Source of the DNA: Firmicutes bacterium M10-2
Lineage (GTDB): Bacteria; Bacillota_I; Bacilli_A; Erysipelotrichales; Erysipelotrichaceae
Length of the DNA: 64,000 nt
Reading direction: 5' to 3'
Assembly (NCBI GenBank): GCA_000403415.2
Contig: KE159681.1
Location: 145,730 to 209,729, forward strand
The notes under the pieces are model-generated. The model had not been told where the DNA came from, searched no databases, and worked only from the letters and a program-made list of their open reading frames with translations. The position numbers were made by a program, and so were the translations under genes. Every line of letters starts with the position of its first letter. Position 1 is the first letter of the stretch. Shown piece after piece: positions 47,608-57,815 of the stretch.

Positions 47608-48327
47608 TCAGCATCGAATGATTTCCGGATAAAACTGAATTCCCGCTTTAATCATTCGATGGATCAATTGGCGACCGACTTCCGAAAAATAAAGTTCGAT
47701 TGTCGGGGCCCGGATTACGAGCAAATCTCCTTGATATCCTTTTTTGATTGATCCGATCTTTTTGAGATCGTATTCTTTTGCCGGGTTACAAGTCATTGCT
47801 TTTAACAAGTCGCCAGCATCCATTCCGAAATAAACATGCAGCACAAATCCAAGTGGCTGCATCGAATATACTTTATGCGGTTGCGAGTTCATTCCGCACG
47901 ATATCAAAAAAGGAACATTCACTTCTTCCTTCGGAAGGCCCTCAATTAAGGGCATCTTCGGGATATGATCCGAATATAAAACTTCCTGAAATAATTCTTT
48001 TCGGCGCATGCTTCGGTCCCGGCTGATCAAAGTCAGAATTCCGTTTTTTCTCATCGCATACAATGCATCCGATTCTTTTCGCATGCGGTCTCCGTCCAAA
48101 AGATCTTGAGGTGAATTAAAATGACAATCGATAAAAGCAGGCACCACACATTCTCCTCTGGCATCTAAGACCCTTGTCGCATCATCAATCCAGATCTTCG
48201 GATCATGGGTTCCATAATCAATAATCTGATCATGATGCATCGCAACGAATGCATGCGATATCACACGATCTTCTTCGTTGCAAGTATAAAGGTTCTCGAT
48301 ATTCTTTATTAAAAGAGTTGCTTTCAT
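47608..48327 (-). CDS. Degenerate amidohydrolase-like protein
   Basis: A 239-aa protein; AAAGGAG before ATG 48327 sets the start. The two ends match imidazolonepropionase/amidohydrolases (LLIKNIENLYTCNEEDRVI, DARGECVVPAFIDCHFN; and LLKAMTCNPAKEYDLKKIGS, KKGYQGDLLVI). The family is about 400 aa, so much of the catalytic barrel is missing, and the metal-binding HxH after PAFIDC is HFN. Probably not a working hydrolase: either a decayed gene or a family reused without catalysis. Divergent from the alpha/beta hydrolase gene. Confidence 0.7.
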   Translation of the reverse strand: MKATLLIKNIENLYTCNEEDRVISHAFVAMHHDQIIDYGTHDPKIWIDDATRVLDARGECVVPAFIDCHFNSPQDLLDGDRMRKESDALYAMRKNGILTLISRDRSMRRKELFQEVLYSDHIPKMPLIEGLPKEEVNVPFLISCGMNSQPHKVYSMQPLGFVLHVYFGMDAGDLLKAMTCNPAKEYDLKKIGSIKKGYQGDLLVIRAPTIELYFSEVGRQLIHRMIKAGIQFYPEIIRC

Positions 48328-48370
48328 ACATGCTCCTTTCTTATAATGTGCAAAAGAAATGAGGAATTCA

Positions 48371-49039
48371 ATGCTTTGGAAATTCAAAAGAAAACCAATC
48401 GTCGTGACTGTTCACGGATTCGGTGCCAAAACATCACATGAAATGGATGATCTGGCAGCCTTTTTAAAACAAAATCATTATGAAGTTGTTCAATTCAACT
48501 TATACGACATTCATGATCCAAACGATGCCAAATCAGGCTCTTGGATCATGCGGGCCGAACAAGCCATCCGGACAGCTTTTGAAAAAACCGACGAAGTATA
48601 TTTAATCGGTTTCAGCATGGGAGGCGTTATCGCAAGCTATCTGGCCACGCTGTTTCCTGTTCAATGTCTGATCCTAATTGCTCCCGCGTTTCATTATGTT
48701 AATTTACAGCTGGCAAAAACGACAACGAAGAAAAAGTTTTCTTCCTCACCATCGTCCTCTCTTTCTCCCAGCAAAGCGCAAACAAAAACTTTTACCGAAA
48801 TTATCAGTCAGTATAAAGAATCGATTACACACATTGATTGTCCGATCCTCATCCTGCACGGAACAAAAGACGAGGTAATCGATCCTTCCAGTTCGATCGC
48901 TGAATATAAGCGTATACCGCATGACCGAAAGAGACTTCTTTTTATCGAAGGCGCTCCCCATCGAATGCTGTATACGCCAGAATACGAAAAAACCGCTTTT
49001 TCCATCATCTTGATGATGCTTCAAGGAAAACTGATGTAG
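48371..49039 (+). CDS. Alpha/beta hydrolase
   Basis: A 222-aa cytoplasmic serine hydrolase; GAGG before ATG 48371. Oxyanion block VTVHGFGAKTSHEMDDL, nucleophile Ser in IGFSMGGVIA, acid Asp in ILHGTKDEVIDP, catalytic His in EGAPHRMLY. The cap region holds an odd Ser/Pro/Lys-rich insert (about 122-142). Similar to carboxylesterase or lysophospholipase types; substrate unknown. Confidence 0.88.
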   Translation: MLWKFKRKPIVVTVHGFGAKTSHEMDDLAAFLKQNHYEVVQFNLYDIHDPNDAKSGSWIMRAEQAIRTAFEKTDEVYLIGFSMGGVIASYLATLFPVQCLILIAPAFHYVNLQLAKTTTKKKFSSSPSSSLSPSKAQTKTFTEIISQYKESITHIDCPILILHGTKDEVIDPSSSIAEYKRIPHDRKRLLFIEGAPHRMLYTPEYEKTAFSIILMMLQGKLM

Positions 49040-49050
49040 TTTTCCTTTTT
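49025..49050. terminator. Terminator between the hydrolase and pncB
   Basis: GGAAAACT (49025-49032) and AGTTTTCC (49038-49045) followed by T6; it overlaps the hydrolase stop codon. Confidence 0.75.
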
Positions 49051-50492
49051 TATTTATATTTTTCCAATAAGTTCAGTTTCAGATCCAACAATGAACGGGA
49101 AAGATCCACATAGTATTCTTGCGGATATGTGAAACGCTTGATTTCATCCCATATGGAATCAAGCTCGGATTTGCTGTAAGAACGAATCTCTTCAAGAGAA
49201 GGAACATCGTAAATAAGTTTTCCATCTTTGAATATCGGAACGAGCAGCGAACGCAAAGAATAAGAACCTTTTGGAATCACTTTGTATTTCCAACGATCCA
49301 TATGATGATAGATTGTCAGATCTTCATTTTCGTCAATCACTTCATCGACAAGAGTCATAAGATCGGCTATCGCCATATTTGTTTCCTTATCGTAAATACG
49401 ATACAAGTTTTTCACTCCCGGATTGGTCATTTTTCCGGTATTGTCACTGATCTTGATTTTCGGAATCCACACATCTCCTTCTTTGATTGCGGCCAGTTTA
49501 TACACTCCGCCAAATACCGGAGAATTTTTCGAACAGATCAAATTCTCACCAACCCCGAACGAATCGATCTTTGCCCCTTGTTTGATCAAAGATTCAATAA
49601 CATATTCATCCAAAGAATTGGATACCACAATCGCACAATCCTGCATTCCTTCTTCATCCAGACGCCTGCGCACTTTTTTCGATAAGTAAGCCATATCTCC
49701 GCTGTCGATACGCACCCCTTTCAATCGATATCCATTCGGTTCCAAATATTCTTTTGCGACCTTGATCGCATTTTCAAGTCCGGAATGGAGAGTCGAATAT
49801 GTATCGATCAAAAGCGTACAAGCGTTCGGATACGTTTTTGCATAATACAAAAAAGCCTCATATTCATTTTCGAAACTTTGGATAAACGAATGCGCCATTG
49901 TTCCCAAGACGGGAATCCCAAATTTTTCTCCTGCATAAGTTGTTGCGCTTCCGACACATCCGGCAATATAGGCTGCTCGTGATCCGTAGATGGCCGCATC
50001 AAAATTATGGGCTCTGCGTGCTCCGAATTCCATCACTGCCCGACCATCTGCTGCCTGCACGATACGACGTGCTTTTGTCGCAATCAACGTTTCATGATTG
50101 AGAGCCAAAAGCATTGCGGTTTCGACAAGCTGGGCTTCGATAATCTTTGCTCGTACCCGAACTAAAGGTTCGTGAGGAAAGACCGGAGTGCCTTCCGGAA
50201 TGGCATCAATCGTTCCGGTAAAACGCACAGTCGCCAAATAATCTAAAAATTCAGGACTAAACGCATTCAGGCTTTTTAAGTACTCGATATCTCCTTTGGA
50301 AAAATGTAAATTTTCCACATAATCGATTACCTGTTCGAGGCCTGCGAAAATACACAACCCGCCGTCATCCGGATTTTTACGATAAAACAAGTCGAATACG
50401 ACTTCCTGGTCCTTATCTTGATTGAAATAGCATTGGCTCATGGTTAATTCATAAAAATCCATGACCAGCGTAAGATTTCTTTTTTCTTCCAT
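49050..50492 (-). CDS. pncB: Nicotinate phosphoribosyltransferase
   Basis: A 480-aa NAD salvage enzyme joining nicotinate to PRPP. Starts NLTLVMDFYELTMSQCYF; EFGARRAHNFDAAIYGSRAA (catalytic His region), GTMAHSFIQSF, GVRIDSGDMAYLSKKVR, SFGVGENLI. Follows the nicotinamidase gene by 1 nt, so nicotinamide is deamidated and then charged by one operon. Confidence 0.96.
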   Translation of the reverse strand: MEEKRNLTLVMDFYELTMSQCYFNQDKDQEVVFDLFYRKNPDDGGLCIFAGLEQVIDYVENLHFSKGDIEYLKSLNAFSPEFLDYLATVRFTGTIDAIPEGTPVFPHEPLVRVRAKIIEAQLVETAMLLALNHETLIATKARRIVQAADGRAVMEFGARRAHNFDAAIYGSRAAYIAGCVGSATTYAGEKFGIPVLGTMAHSFIQSFENEYEAFLYYAKTYPNACTLLIDTYSTLHSGLENAIKVAKEYLEPNGYRLKGVRIDSGDMAYLSKKVRRRLDEEGMQDCAIVVSNSLDEYVIESLIKQGAKIDSFGVGENLICSKNSPVFGGVYKLAAIKEGDVWIPKIKISDNTGKMTNPGVKNLYRIYDKETNMAIADLMTLVDEVIDENEDLTIYHHMDRWKYKVIPKGSYSLRSLLVPIFKDGKLIYDVPSLEEIRSYSKSELDSIWDEIKRFTYPQEYYVDLSRSLLDLKLNLLEKYK

Positions 50493-50493
50493 T

Positions 50494-51069
50494 TTAATCC
50501 TCTATTTTTTCCACCACACATACACCATTGGCAGCCATATTTTTCAAAGCCGCCTCATTCCAGTATGCTGCATCGTGCACTTGAGGTGCATGATATGTTT
50601 CCACACAATTTTTCGGAACAAGGATCCGATGTCCTTGATCATTGATCTCATTTAAATACGATTGAAAGGATAGTACAAGCTGAAGAACACAAAGATCTGT
50701 ACAGCATCCTGTAATCACAAAATCCTGATAATCTTCCAGCAAACTTTTAAGCCTTTTTTGAAAACCCGGTGCCGAAAATGTATTAATACTGTTTTTTTCG
50801 ATCGTATCCGTAACATATGGTTTTAATTGTTCAACGATCTCCGATTCTTTCGTCCCTTTAAGACAATGCACCGGATAGGCCTTAAATTCCCTAGCATCTT
50901 CACTATGGGCATCACAAATAAACAAAGCCTCCGTCCCGTCTTTGAGCAAATTTTCTATGTTCGACGTAATCCGATCGATACGCGCATCGCTTAACGCCCC
51001 TTCATGAACAAATCCGTTAATCATATCGACAACGATTACTAATGGTTTGTTCAACATCGTCTTCTTCAT
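50494..51069 (-). CDS. pncA: Nicotinamidase (isochorismatase family)
   Basis: A 191-aa cysteine hydrolase: VVDMINGFVHEG (Asp), HCLKGTKESEIV (Lys) and nucleophile Cys in VITGCCTDLCVLQ. Converts nicotinamide to nicotinate for the adjacent pncB product. Metal-site Asp/His lie in FICDAHSEDAREF. Confidence 0.92.
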   Translation of the reverse strand: MKKTMLNKPLVIVVDMINGFVHEGALSDARIDRITSNIENLLKDGTEALFICDAHSEDAREFKAYPVHCLKGTKESEIVEQLKPYVTDTIEKNSINTFSAPGFQKRLKSLLEDYQDFVITGCCTDLCVLQLVLSFQSYLNEINDQGHRILVPKNCVETYHAPQVHDAAYWNEAALKNMAANGVCVVEKIED

Positions 51070-51072
51070 AAA

Positions 51073-51387
51073 TTAATAACCCCTTTTCTGTTTCATTATA
51101 TCATACAAACTAAGGCGCATAAATAAATCATAAATCGCGTCTTCCGAAAGAACGCCCCGTTTCAAAGTCGAAGGAAAGTATCCTTCTTCGTCTTTTTTAT
51201 GATCCTGTTGCCAAGTTCCGTAAAAATACCAATCAAAAAGTTTATTCCAGCGTGCCATGTTCTGTTGTATGCCCTGCATATTGTTTTTTTCGAGAAGATC
51301 CTCTAATTCATCATAAATAGATTCCATTTCCCGAATTTTCTGAATTTCAATTTCTTTTTCGTTCATCTCTAAAAAAAAGAAGTTCAT
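51073..51387 (-). CDS. DUF4298 domain protein
   Basis: A 104-aa soluble protein; DUF4298 features are IREMESIYDELEDLLEKN, a central tryptophan/tyrosine block (LFDWYFYGTWQQDH) and LKRGVLSEDAIYDLFMRLSL. ATG 51387 (AGAGAAG upstream) or 51366 could be the start. Function unknown. Between recA and pncA, probably in the pncA-pncB unit. Confidence 0.8.
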   Translation of the reverse strand: MNFFFLEMNEKEIEIQKIREMESIYDELEDLLEKNNMQGIQQNMARWNKLFDWYFYGTWQQDHKKDEEGYFPSTLKRGVLSEDAIYDLFMRLSLYDIMKQKRGY

Positions 51388-51397
51388 CGAACTTCTC

Positions 51398-52495
51398 TTA
51401 CTCCTTTATTTCTTCTTGGGTTTCGGCGATTTCCGTCTTGTTTTCCTCAATCTCTTCATTCAGTGTTTCATCCACTTGAGGAGCCATACTCGCTCTTAAT
51501 TTCGTTTCCAGTTCCTCTTTGAGTTCCGGATTGGACTTGATAAATTCTTTCGCCGCTTCTTTTCCTTGACCGACTTTTTCTCCTTCATAAGAATACCAAG
51601 CACCCGCTTTTTTCAAGATGTTTGCCTCTACACAAAGATCTACAAGTTCGGAAATATAAGACACCCCTTCTCCGTACATAATCTCAAGAACTACATTTTT
51701 AAACGGAGGAGCCACTTTGTTTTTTACAACCTTTACTTTTACTTTGTTTCCTACGATATCCGATCCGTTCTTGATCGGATCTCCTTTACGAATATCGATA
51801 CGCACCGAAGAATAAAATTTCAATGCACGGCCTCCCGGCGTCGTTTCCGGATTTCCGTACATCACTCCGACTTTTTCGCGAAGCTGATTGATGAAGATTG
51901 CCGTACATTCATTATGATTCATCAATCCTGCCAGCTTTCTCATTGCTTTGGACATCATTCGTGCCTGAGCTCCGACTTGAAGATCACCCATTTCGCCATC
52001 GAGTTCCGCTTGCGGCACAAGAGCAGCCACACTATCAACAACCACCAAGTCCACGGCTCCGCTTTCGATCAGCATTAACATAATATTGAGTCCCTGCTCT
52101 CCCGAATCCGGCTGAGAAAGAATCAATTCATCCACATTGACCCCTAATTTTTTCGCATAAATCGGATCAATCGCATTTTCCGCATCAATAAAAGCAGCAC
52201 GTCCGCCTTTTTTCTGCACTTCGGCGATCGCATGTAGCGCAAGCGTTGTCTTTCCGCTTGATTCCGGTCCGAAAATTTCAATGATCCGACCTTTCGGATA
52301 TCCGCCGATTCCAAGAGCCTGATCCAGCAGTAAACTTCCCGAAGGAATCGGTTCTACATCCGTTCCGGCTCGATCGCCCAGTTTCATGATCGCGCCTTTT
52401 CCGTATTCACGTTCAATTTCTTTTAACACATCTTTTAACAGTTTATCTTTATCTTTTTCTTCAGTCGCTGCTGAAGTCGTTGTTTTCTTTGCCAT
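51398..52495 (-). CDS. recA: Recombinase RecA
   Basis: A 365-aa recombinase for strand exchange and SOS induction. AGGAGG before ATG 52495. Walker [16 protein letters not shown], the [21 protein letters not shown] block (L2 DNA-binding loop region), and an acidic C-terminal tail. The start lies inside the cinA 3' end (35-nt overlap). Confidence 0.98.
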   Translation of the reverse strand: MAKKTTTSAATEEKDKDKLLKDVLKEIEREYGKGAIMKLGDRAGTDVEPIPSGSLLLDQALGIGGYPKGRIIEIFGPESSGKTTLALHAIAEVQKKGGRAAFIDAENAIDPIYAKKLGVNVDELILSQPDSGEQGLNIMLMLIESGAVDLVVVDSVAALVPQAELDGEMGDLQVGAQARMMSKAMRKLAGLMNHNECTAIFINQLREKVGVMYGNPETTPGGRALKFYSSVRIDIRKGDPIKNGSDIVGNKVKVKVVKNKVAPPFKNVVLEIMYGEGVSYISELVDLCVEANILKKAGAWYSYEGEKVGQGKEAAKEFIKSNPELKEELETKLRASMAPQVDETLNEEIEENKTEIAETQEEIKE

Positions 52496-52973
52496 GCATT
52501 TCCTCCTCTATGATTGTGAGCAAATGTGAGATCATCTGATCAACCACGCGTTGACGGATCTCGTTTCTTTGCGCACCATCGAATTGAAATCGAAAATCAA
52601 AAACCGTTCCATCACGTTTTGCGATCGCACAATACACTCTCCCTGCCGGCTTGTTCTCCATCGTATCAGGCCCTGCATTTCCCGTAAAAGAAACGGCAAA
52701 ATCAACATTCATATTCCGCTGAGCATTCAAAGCCATAGCACGAGCGCATTGCCTAGATACAACACCGTATCGCTCGATCAACAAGGAAGGAATATCTAAC
52801 ATAACTTGCTTCATTTCCGTAAAGTACGTCACATACCCACCCTTTAACACCCGACTTGCGCCAGGACAAGAAGCGATCGTCGAGCAAAACAGCCCGGCCG
52901 TTAAACTTTCCGCGCTTCCCAGGGTCCAACCTTGTTTTGAAGCAAGCTCAATCAGTCTTTTTACCTCTTCCAT
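52461..52973 (-). CDS. CinA C-terminal domain protein (nicotinamide-nucleotide amidase)
   Basis: A 170-aa protein; ATG 52973 has GGAG upstream and overlaps the pgsA stop by one base. [35 protein letters not shown], and [10 protein letters not shown] are PncC motifs; such enzymes deamidate NMN. The N-terminal MoaB-like half of full CinA is absent. The order pgsA-cinA-recA is common in Firmicutes. Confidence 0.92.
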   Translation of the reverse strand: MEEVKRLIELASKQGWTLGSAESLTAGLFCSTIASCPGASRVLKGGYVTYFTEMKQVMLDIPSLLIERYGVVSRQCARAMALNAQRNMNVDFAVSFTGNAGPDTMENKPAGRVYCAIAKRDGTVFDFRFQFDGAQRNEIRQRVVDQMISHLLTIIEEEMHGKENNDFSSD

Positions 52974-53551
52974 TACATTGTCTCCAAAACGTATTTTTTC
53001 AGTTTTTGAAAATAAATCCATCCGCTGTAAACGGATACGATTGCCGCTGCCCACAATACGATTTGCGCTAAAGGCAAACCCATCAAAGCGAACAGCCAAT
53101 TGTTCAGCAACAGCAAAAGAATCGCAGCCATTTGAAGGACCGTCTTTAATTTTCCGTAAAAACCGGCACTTACCACTTCGCCGCTTTTCGCCGCACTCAT
53201 ACGAAGTCCGTCTACGATCAGATCTCTGGCAATCATAATCAGTACCGCAACCACATTGGCTTCATGCGCCCAAACTAATAAGATCAGTACCGTATTGACA
53301 AGAAGTTTATCCGCAATCGGATCGGCAAACTTTCCAAATGATGTGATCCAATGATTTTTTCTTGCAAGCATTCCGTCAAAATAATCCGTGATCGATGCGA
53401 TCGCAAAAATAATCAAGACAAGAATATTTCGTATGCCGAGTCCTGTTGCCTCGTTGACAACTCCTGCATTTCCCGGTACACATAAATACACCGCAACGAC
53501 GACCGGAACCAATAAGATCCGCAAAATCGTCAATTTATTGGGTAAATTCAT
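52973..53551 (-). CDS. pgsA: CDP-diacylglycerol-glycerol-3-phosphate phosphatidyltransferase
   Basis: A 192-aa membrane enzyme making phosphatidylglycerol phosphate. It has the CDP-alcohol signature as ITDYFDGMLARKNHWITSFGK...DPIADK, five to six helices, and the usual start MNLPNKLTILRILLVPVVV. Confidence 0.96.
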   Translation of the reverse strand: MNLPNKLTILRILLVPVVVAVYLCVPGNAGVVNEATGLGIRNILVLIIFAIASITDYFDGMLARKNHWITSFGKFADPIADKLLVNTVLILLVWAHEANVVAVLIMIARDLIVDGLRMSAAKSGEVVSAGFYGKLKTVLQMAAILLLLLNNWLFALMGLPLAQIVLWAAAIVSVYSGWIYFQKLKKYVLETM

Positions 53552-53563
53552 AAAGCCTCCTTA

Positions 53564-54607
53564 TCATTCTCCATATCCGTAATCCTCAGCATAATAGGAA
53601 CTATCATTTCCTTCATCATAATAATAATCCATTCCTTGCCACTGGCTCGTGTTATCCATTGTTTCTTCTTCCGGCGCAGACTCTCCGAATGCGAATACGA
53701 CCTCGATCGAATTCGTGGACTCATCCGTTTGCTGTGTCTGCACAGTCACCGATTGTCCGTTCAATGAAATTGAATTATTTTTATAATCTGAAATGACCAA
53801 ACGATAATCTTGAACCGTATCGATTGTAAGGATCGTACTGAAATCGGCAGTCTGAGTCTGATCCTTATCTCCCGATACAAGTTCATCCCCTTTGTACACT
53901 TCGATTTTCGTTTCACTCGGTACCGATACATTGAGCTGAACCGTCCAAGGCATCGGTTGATCCGAATTGATATATACAGTATTTGGTATGGAGGACACAG
54001 AACTCAAGGTCAGTGCTGTTTTAGACTCCTCGAGCTGTGTTTCTTTTCTTTGTTGAGATAGCTTTTGTGTTTCTTGTTCTTTTTTCTGCAATTCAGCCTG
54101 ACGAGCTTCTTCTCTCGCTTTTTCTTCCTTTGCACTTAAAGTAGAACTTATGAAATTGGTAAGCACGAATCCTGCGATCACAATAACCATTAGCCCGACG
54201 AACAACGGGGACAACCGCCTTTTCGACCAATGAAGCGACCGTGACATTCTGGAAATGCTCGACTGAAAACGAGAACGTTTTTTACGCACGCGTTTTGAAG
54301 CCTGAACATTCGGCATATTTTTCACGATTTCCCGCTGAGCCTGGGTCAACGCCATGTTCTTTTTATGTGCATGATATTTGATCGTTTGATCGACCTCAGT
54401 AGAGATCGCTTCCCAGTTCACACCAATCGCATTCGCATAAGCATGAACAAAATAACGAACAAATGAATAGTCATCTGAAAATACATCTAAATCATTCTCT
54501 TCGATAGCAACGATATATTCAGGCGCAAGACGCGTCTGTACCGAAACATCTTGAACGGAAAGTTTTAAATCAATTCTTCGCTGTTTTAAAATTTGATAAT
54601 ATGTCAC
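53564..54607 (-). CDS. rodZ: RodZ-like cell-shape protein
   Basis: A 347-aa membrane protein: N-terminal helix-turn-helix (about 5-70, LKQRRIDLKLSVQDVSVQTR), basic linker, one helix (about 134-154, VGLMVIVIAGFVLTNFI), a Lys/Glu/Gln-rich coiled linker, then an extracellular beta domain (DUF4115-like, about 205-305) and a Tyr/Asp-rich tail. RodZ links MreB filaments to the membrane. The place before pgsA matches other Firmicutes. Confidence 0.85.
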   Translation of the reverse strand: MTYYQILKQRRIDLKLSVQDVSVQTRLAPEYIVAIEENDLDVFSDDYSFVRYFVHAYANAIGVNWEAISTEVDQTIKYHAHKKNMALTQAQREIVKNMPNVQASKRVRKKRSRFQSSISRMSRSLHWSKRRLSPLFVGLMVIVIAGFVLTNFISSTLSAKEEKAREEARQAELQKKEQETQKLSQQRKETQLEESKTALTLSSVSSIPNTVYINSDQPMPWTVQLNVSVPSETKIEVYKGDELVSGDKDQTQTADFSTILTIDTVQDYRLVISDYKNNSISLNGQSVTVQTQQTDESTNSIEVVFAFGESAPEEETMDNTSQWQGMDYYYDEGNDSSYYAEDYGYGE

Positions 54608-54870
54608 TAAAACTTCCCCTTTCGATACTTAATTATAGCAAAATAAGTACTCGAAAAAAAGGACATATCATTTAACCTACACATTCTCTTTCTTCCTTTA
54701 TCACCATATTCATCGAGAGGAAAGACCTCCTCTCTTTATATATACGTAAAAAGAAAGAAAAAAATTCCCGATTTTCTGAAAAAGTTTAATTCTTTTTAAA
54801 TATTCAACAAATATCTGGGAAAATTATTATATCATATCCATTTATTCTGTTCAACAAAAAGAAGAAAAGG
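54608..54870. other. AT-rich intergenic region upstream of rodZ
   Basis: About 260 nt with no gene. AGAGGAAAGACCTCCTCTCT near 54715-54735 is a small imperfect inverted repeat. The rodZ promoter must lie here but no convincing -35/-10 pair is seen. Confidence 0.35.
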
Positions 54871-56525
54871 GGCTGTAACGAGTAAGTAAAAAAATATCCG
54901 GCTCCCGAAATAAAAAAAGAACCGAGTTGATATCAAAATGATCATCAACCCGGCCTTTTTTGGTATTATTTATGTGTGACAAAATACCTAGTTCCTTCGG
55001 ATGATATCTCCAGAACCGTGAAGGAAGTCGTAGAGGGAGTCAACGTGTTCAAATATATCGACTTCTCTTCCCGTCATGACTGCGGATACGATGGCTTGAA
55101 ATTGCTCCAATGTATCCTTCTCGCTTACACTCTCAAAGGCTACGCTTCTCTGCGCGATCTTGAAGATCTGTGTAAATTCGGTATTCGTTTTCAATTCATC
55201 ATGGATGGCCTCACCCCTTCTTTCATGGCTTTTCAACGCTTCATCGTCAATGATCTTCGGATGTCTTTAGAAGATCTTTTTGTCGAGTTCAATCGCTATT
55301 TTGAAACCCATGACGACATCCTTTACATCGACGGCACCAAATTTGAGGCCAACGCCAGCAAGATGACTTTCGTATGGATGCGATCCACGAAGAAGTACCG
55401 TCAAAAGCGCTGGGTGAAGATCATGGAACGCATCCATGCTTTCAATACATACTGCGAAAAAGAAGAGGTTCCCGTCAAACTTTCGGCATTGAAGGAATTT
55501 TCTTTCGAATATCTTGTCGAGATTGTCGACACGATCAAGGGACTTATGAATCAGAGGAAAATCGAGTCAAAACATGGCAAAGGACAAAGAAAACATCCTC
55601 TCCAGCGTTTTAAGGAAGGTTTTGAAGAAGACGCGGATAAGATCCTGAAATACTCGATCTACTATCGGCTGGCCGATGGAAGAAACAGTTTTTCCAAAAC
55701 GGATCCGAGCGCCACGTTCATGCACATGAAATACGATTACTACAATCACACCAATGTATTCAAGCTCGGGTATAATGTCCAGATGGGAAGCAGCGACCGC
55801 TATATCCGCCATATCTATGTGTCCAGCCACGCCAATGACCTGAACATCTATATCCCGTTCATGGAAGGCTACAATATGGCCTATGGCGACTATCCAACGA
55901 AAACACCGGCCGATGCCGGATATGGAAGCTATGACAATTATTCGTATTGTAAGGAACACCATATCGAGCTTTTTATGAAATACAACACATATCGGAAAGA
56001 GCAGGAAAAGGTCACAGACAAAAACCGGTTCAAAAGCTATCAGATGAAACCGGATGAACGAGGAGGAATCATCTGTCCAGCCGGCCACGCCTTCACGTTC
56101 ATTAAGGAAACCACGGATAAAAGAGGACGATATGAACGGAAGACCAAACATTATCAAAATGAGCATTGTCAGGATTGCCCGTTAAAAGCGAAATGTACGA
56201 AAGCCAAAAAAGGGCGTACTTTGAGAGTGACGGAAAACTGATCAAGTATCAGGAAGAAGTCAAAGCGAATCTGGCTACGGACGAAGGAAAAGAGTGGATG
56301 ACGCAACGAAGTGCCCAGGCGGAGGGGATCTTCGGAGAGATCAAGCAGGATTATCAATACGACCGATTCCGCCGTCGAGGAGAAACCGGCGTCAAATTGG
56401 AGCTTCTACTCGTATCAATCGGCCATAATCTGCGGCGATATCACACGAACAAGTTTCCAAAGAAGAAACAGTGCGAAGCCTGAAGCCATAAAATCAATCG
56501 GAAAAAAGCAGAAAAAGTGATATTT
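54871..56525 (+). mobile_element. IS1182-family element, inactive
   Basis: From a GGGGCTGTAAC-like left end near 54871, through a hairpin (54915-54960) before the transposase, to the start of the next IS near 56530. No matching right inverted repeat is seen before the IS256 end, so the right boundary is uncertain. Confidence 0.6.
54976..56483 (+). pseudogene. IS1182-family transposase, frameshifted
   Basis: About 500 codons in two frames. Frame 1 from GTG 54976 (MTKYLVPSDDIS, YIDFSSRHDCGYDGLKLLQC, DDILYIDGTKFEANASK, KTPADAGYGSYDNYSYCK, Cys-rich HCQDCPLKAKCTK) stops after TLRVTEN. The text resumes as LIKYQEEVKANLATDEGK and SAQAEGIFGEIKQDYQYDRF. One base is missing near 56240. Most catalytic regions are present, so the loss looks recent. 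Confidence 0.88.
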
Positions 56526-56627
56526 CGAGAGTGTAATATAAACCGTGTAAGTTGAGAGCGTACGGCTCAGCTCACACGTTTTTTTTAAACTTCATGCTAT
56601 CATTAAAGGAGAAAAGGAATTACGGAA

Positions 56628-57542
56628 ATGGTAAGAAAGAAAAGAGATCCAAAAAAAGTAGCTTTGGCACAAGCTATCCTCGATGCCTATTACCCCGAAA
56701 CGGCTGAGGACATGAATGACGCTCTCAAAGATTTATTTGGCCCTATGTTCGAGACTATGCTTCAAGATGAAATGAGTCATCATCTTAGTTATGACTCCAA
56801 TGACAAAGGTCCAAAGAAAAACGATAACCGAAGAAATGGATACGGTAAAAAGATACTCAAGACGACTCAAGGTGAAGTGGAAATCGAAGTCCCTAGAGAT
56901 CGTGATGGTTCATTTAAACCACAACTTGTTCCAAAACGTAAAAAAGACGTTTCAGCCATCGAAAATAAAGTATTGGCTATGTATGCGCGTGGCATGTCGC
57001 AAAGAGATATCTCGGCTACGATCGAAGATATTTATGGCTTTCAAATGTCTCACGAGATGATTTCTGATATTACAGACTGTATCATCCCCAAACTAGAAGA
57101 ATGGAAAAATCGACCATTAAAGAAGTGTTATGCGTTTGTATTCGTTGACTGCCTTTATGTCACGCTTAGAAACGATTATGAAGTCAAAGAATGCGCTGTC
57201 TATGTGATCCTGGGCTACGATTTAAATGGAAAAAAAGAAATCCTTGGTCTTTGGACCAGTGAAAACGAAAGTAAAAACCATTGGATGCAGATCTTCGATG
57301 AAATCAAAGCGCGTGGAGTGGAAGATATCTTCTTTCTCTCTATGGATGGGGTACCCGGATTGGAAGCGGACGCAAAAGCCATTTTTCCAAAAGTGATCCT
57401 CCAACGCTGCATCGTCCATCTGATTCGAAATTCGGTTAAGTATATTCCATCGAAGGATTATAAAAAATTCACGCAAAGCCTGAAAAAAGTATATGAAGCA
57501 TCGAATTTAAAAGCACCGCTCTGTTCAAACTACTTTATCTAA
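56628..57542 (+). pseudogene. IS256-family transposase, truncated
   Basis: 304 codons of a family of about 400. The N-terminal part is intact (MVRKKRDPKKVALAQAILDA; NRRNGYGKK; MYARGMSQRDISATIEDIYG), with catalytic aspartates in VFVDCLYVT and LSMDGVPGLEADAKAIFP. After EASNLKA the sequence becomes unrelated and stops. The C-terminal catalytic glutamate region is missing, so it cannot be active. Confidence 0.9.
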
Positions 57543-57745
57543 GGATTACTGAATTGAAGAAAAAGTGGTCGAATGGGTGTGTGCCTAATTGATCGATGGT
57601 GCTGAATCAGCTGATGGTAAATGATTTGTTCAAGAATCGGATTGACCGATATATCTCCCTTTAAAACAGACAGGTCATTCAAAAAAGCCAGACAACTCTC
57701 GGAAACAGAGTCGCCTGGCTTTTGGTGCATCACAATCATTCATAA
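57515..57745. mobile_element. Unidentified insert inside the IS256 copy
   Basis: Sequence unlike IS256. It starts near AGCACCGCTCTGTTCAAAC and holds ATCGG-ATTGA-CCGAT (57633-57647). It ends in a strong terminator hairpin AAAAGCCAGACAACTCT...AGAGTCGCCTGGCTTTT (57683-57724). A minus-strand frame (57539-57739) has no resemblance I trust. Probably the end of another transposon. Confidence 0.4.
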
Positions 57746-57815
57746 TTGACTTGAAAACACCGGAAAGTATGTCAATAAATGATCAAAAATACTTACACAC
57801 TTTTCTTGACAAACC

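Larger units (their letters stand above)
56530..57815 (+). mobile_element. IS256-family element, interrupted
   Basis: Left end near 56532 (GAGTGTAATATAAACCGTGTAAG). A right end near 57788-57815 (ACTTACACACTTTTCTTGACA) shares ACTTACAC with the inverted left end. Between them the transposase is cut at about 57515 and about 230 nt of foreign sequence fills the gap to about 57745. Confidence 0.7.

Noticed and set aside
55567-56166. 199-codon minus-strand frame opposite the IS1182 transposase
   Set aside because: Antisense shadow; transposase motifs on the other strand are clear.
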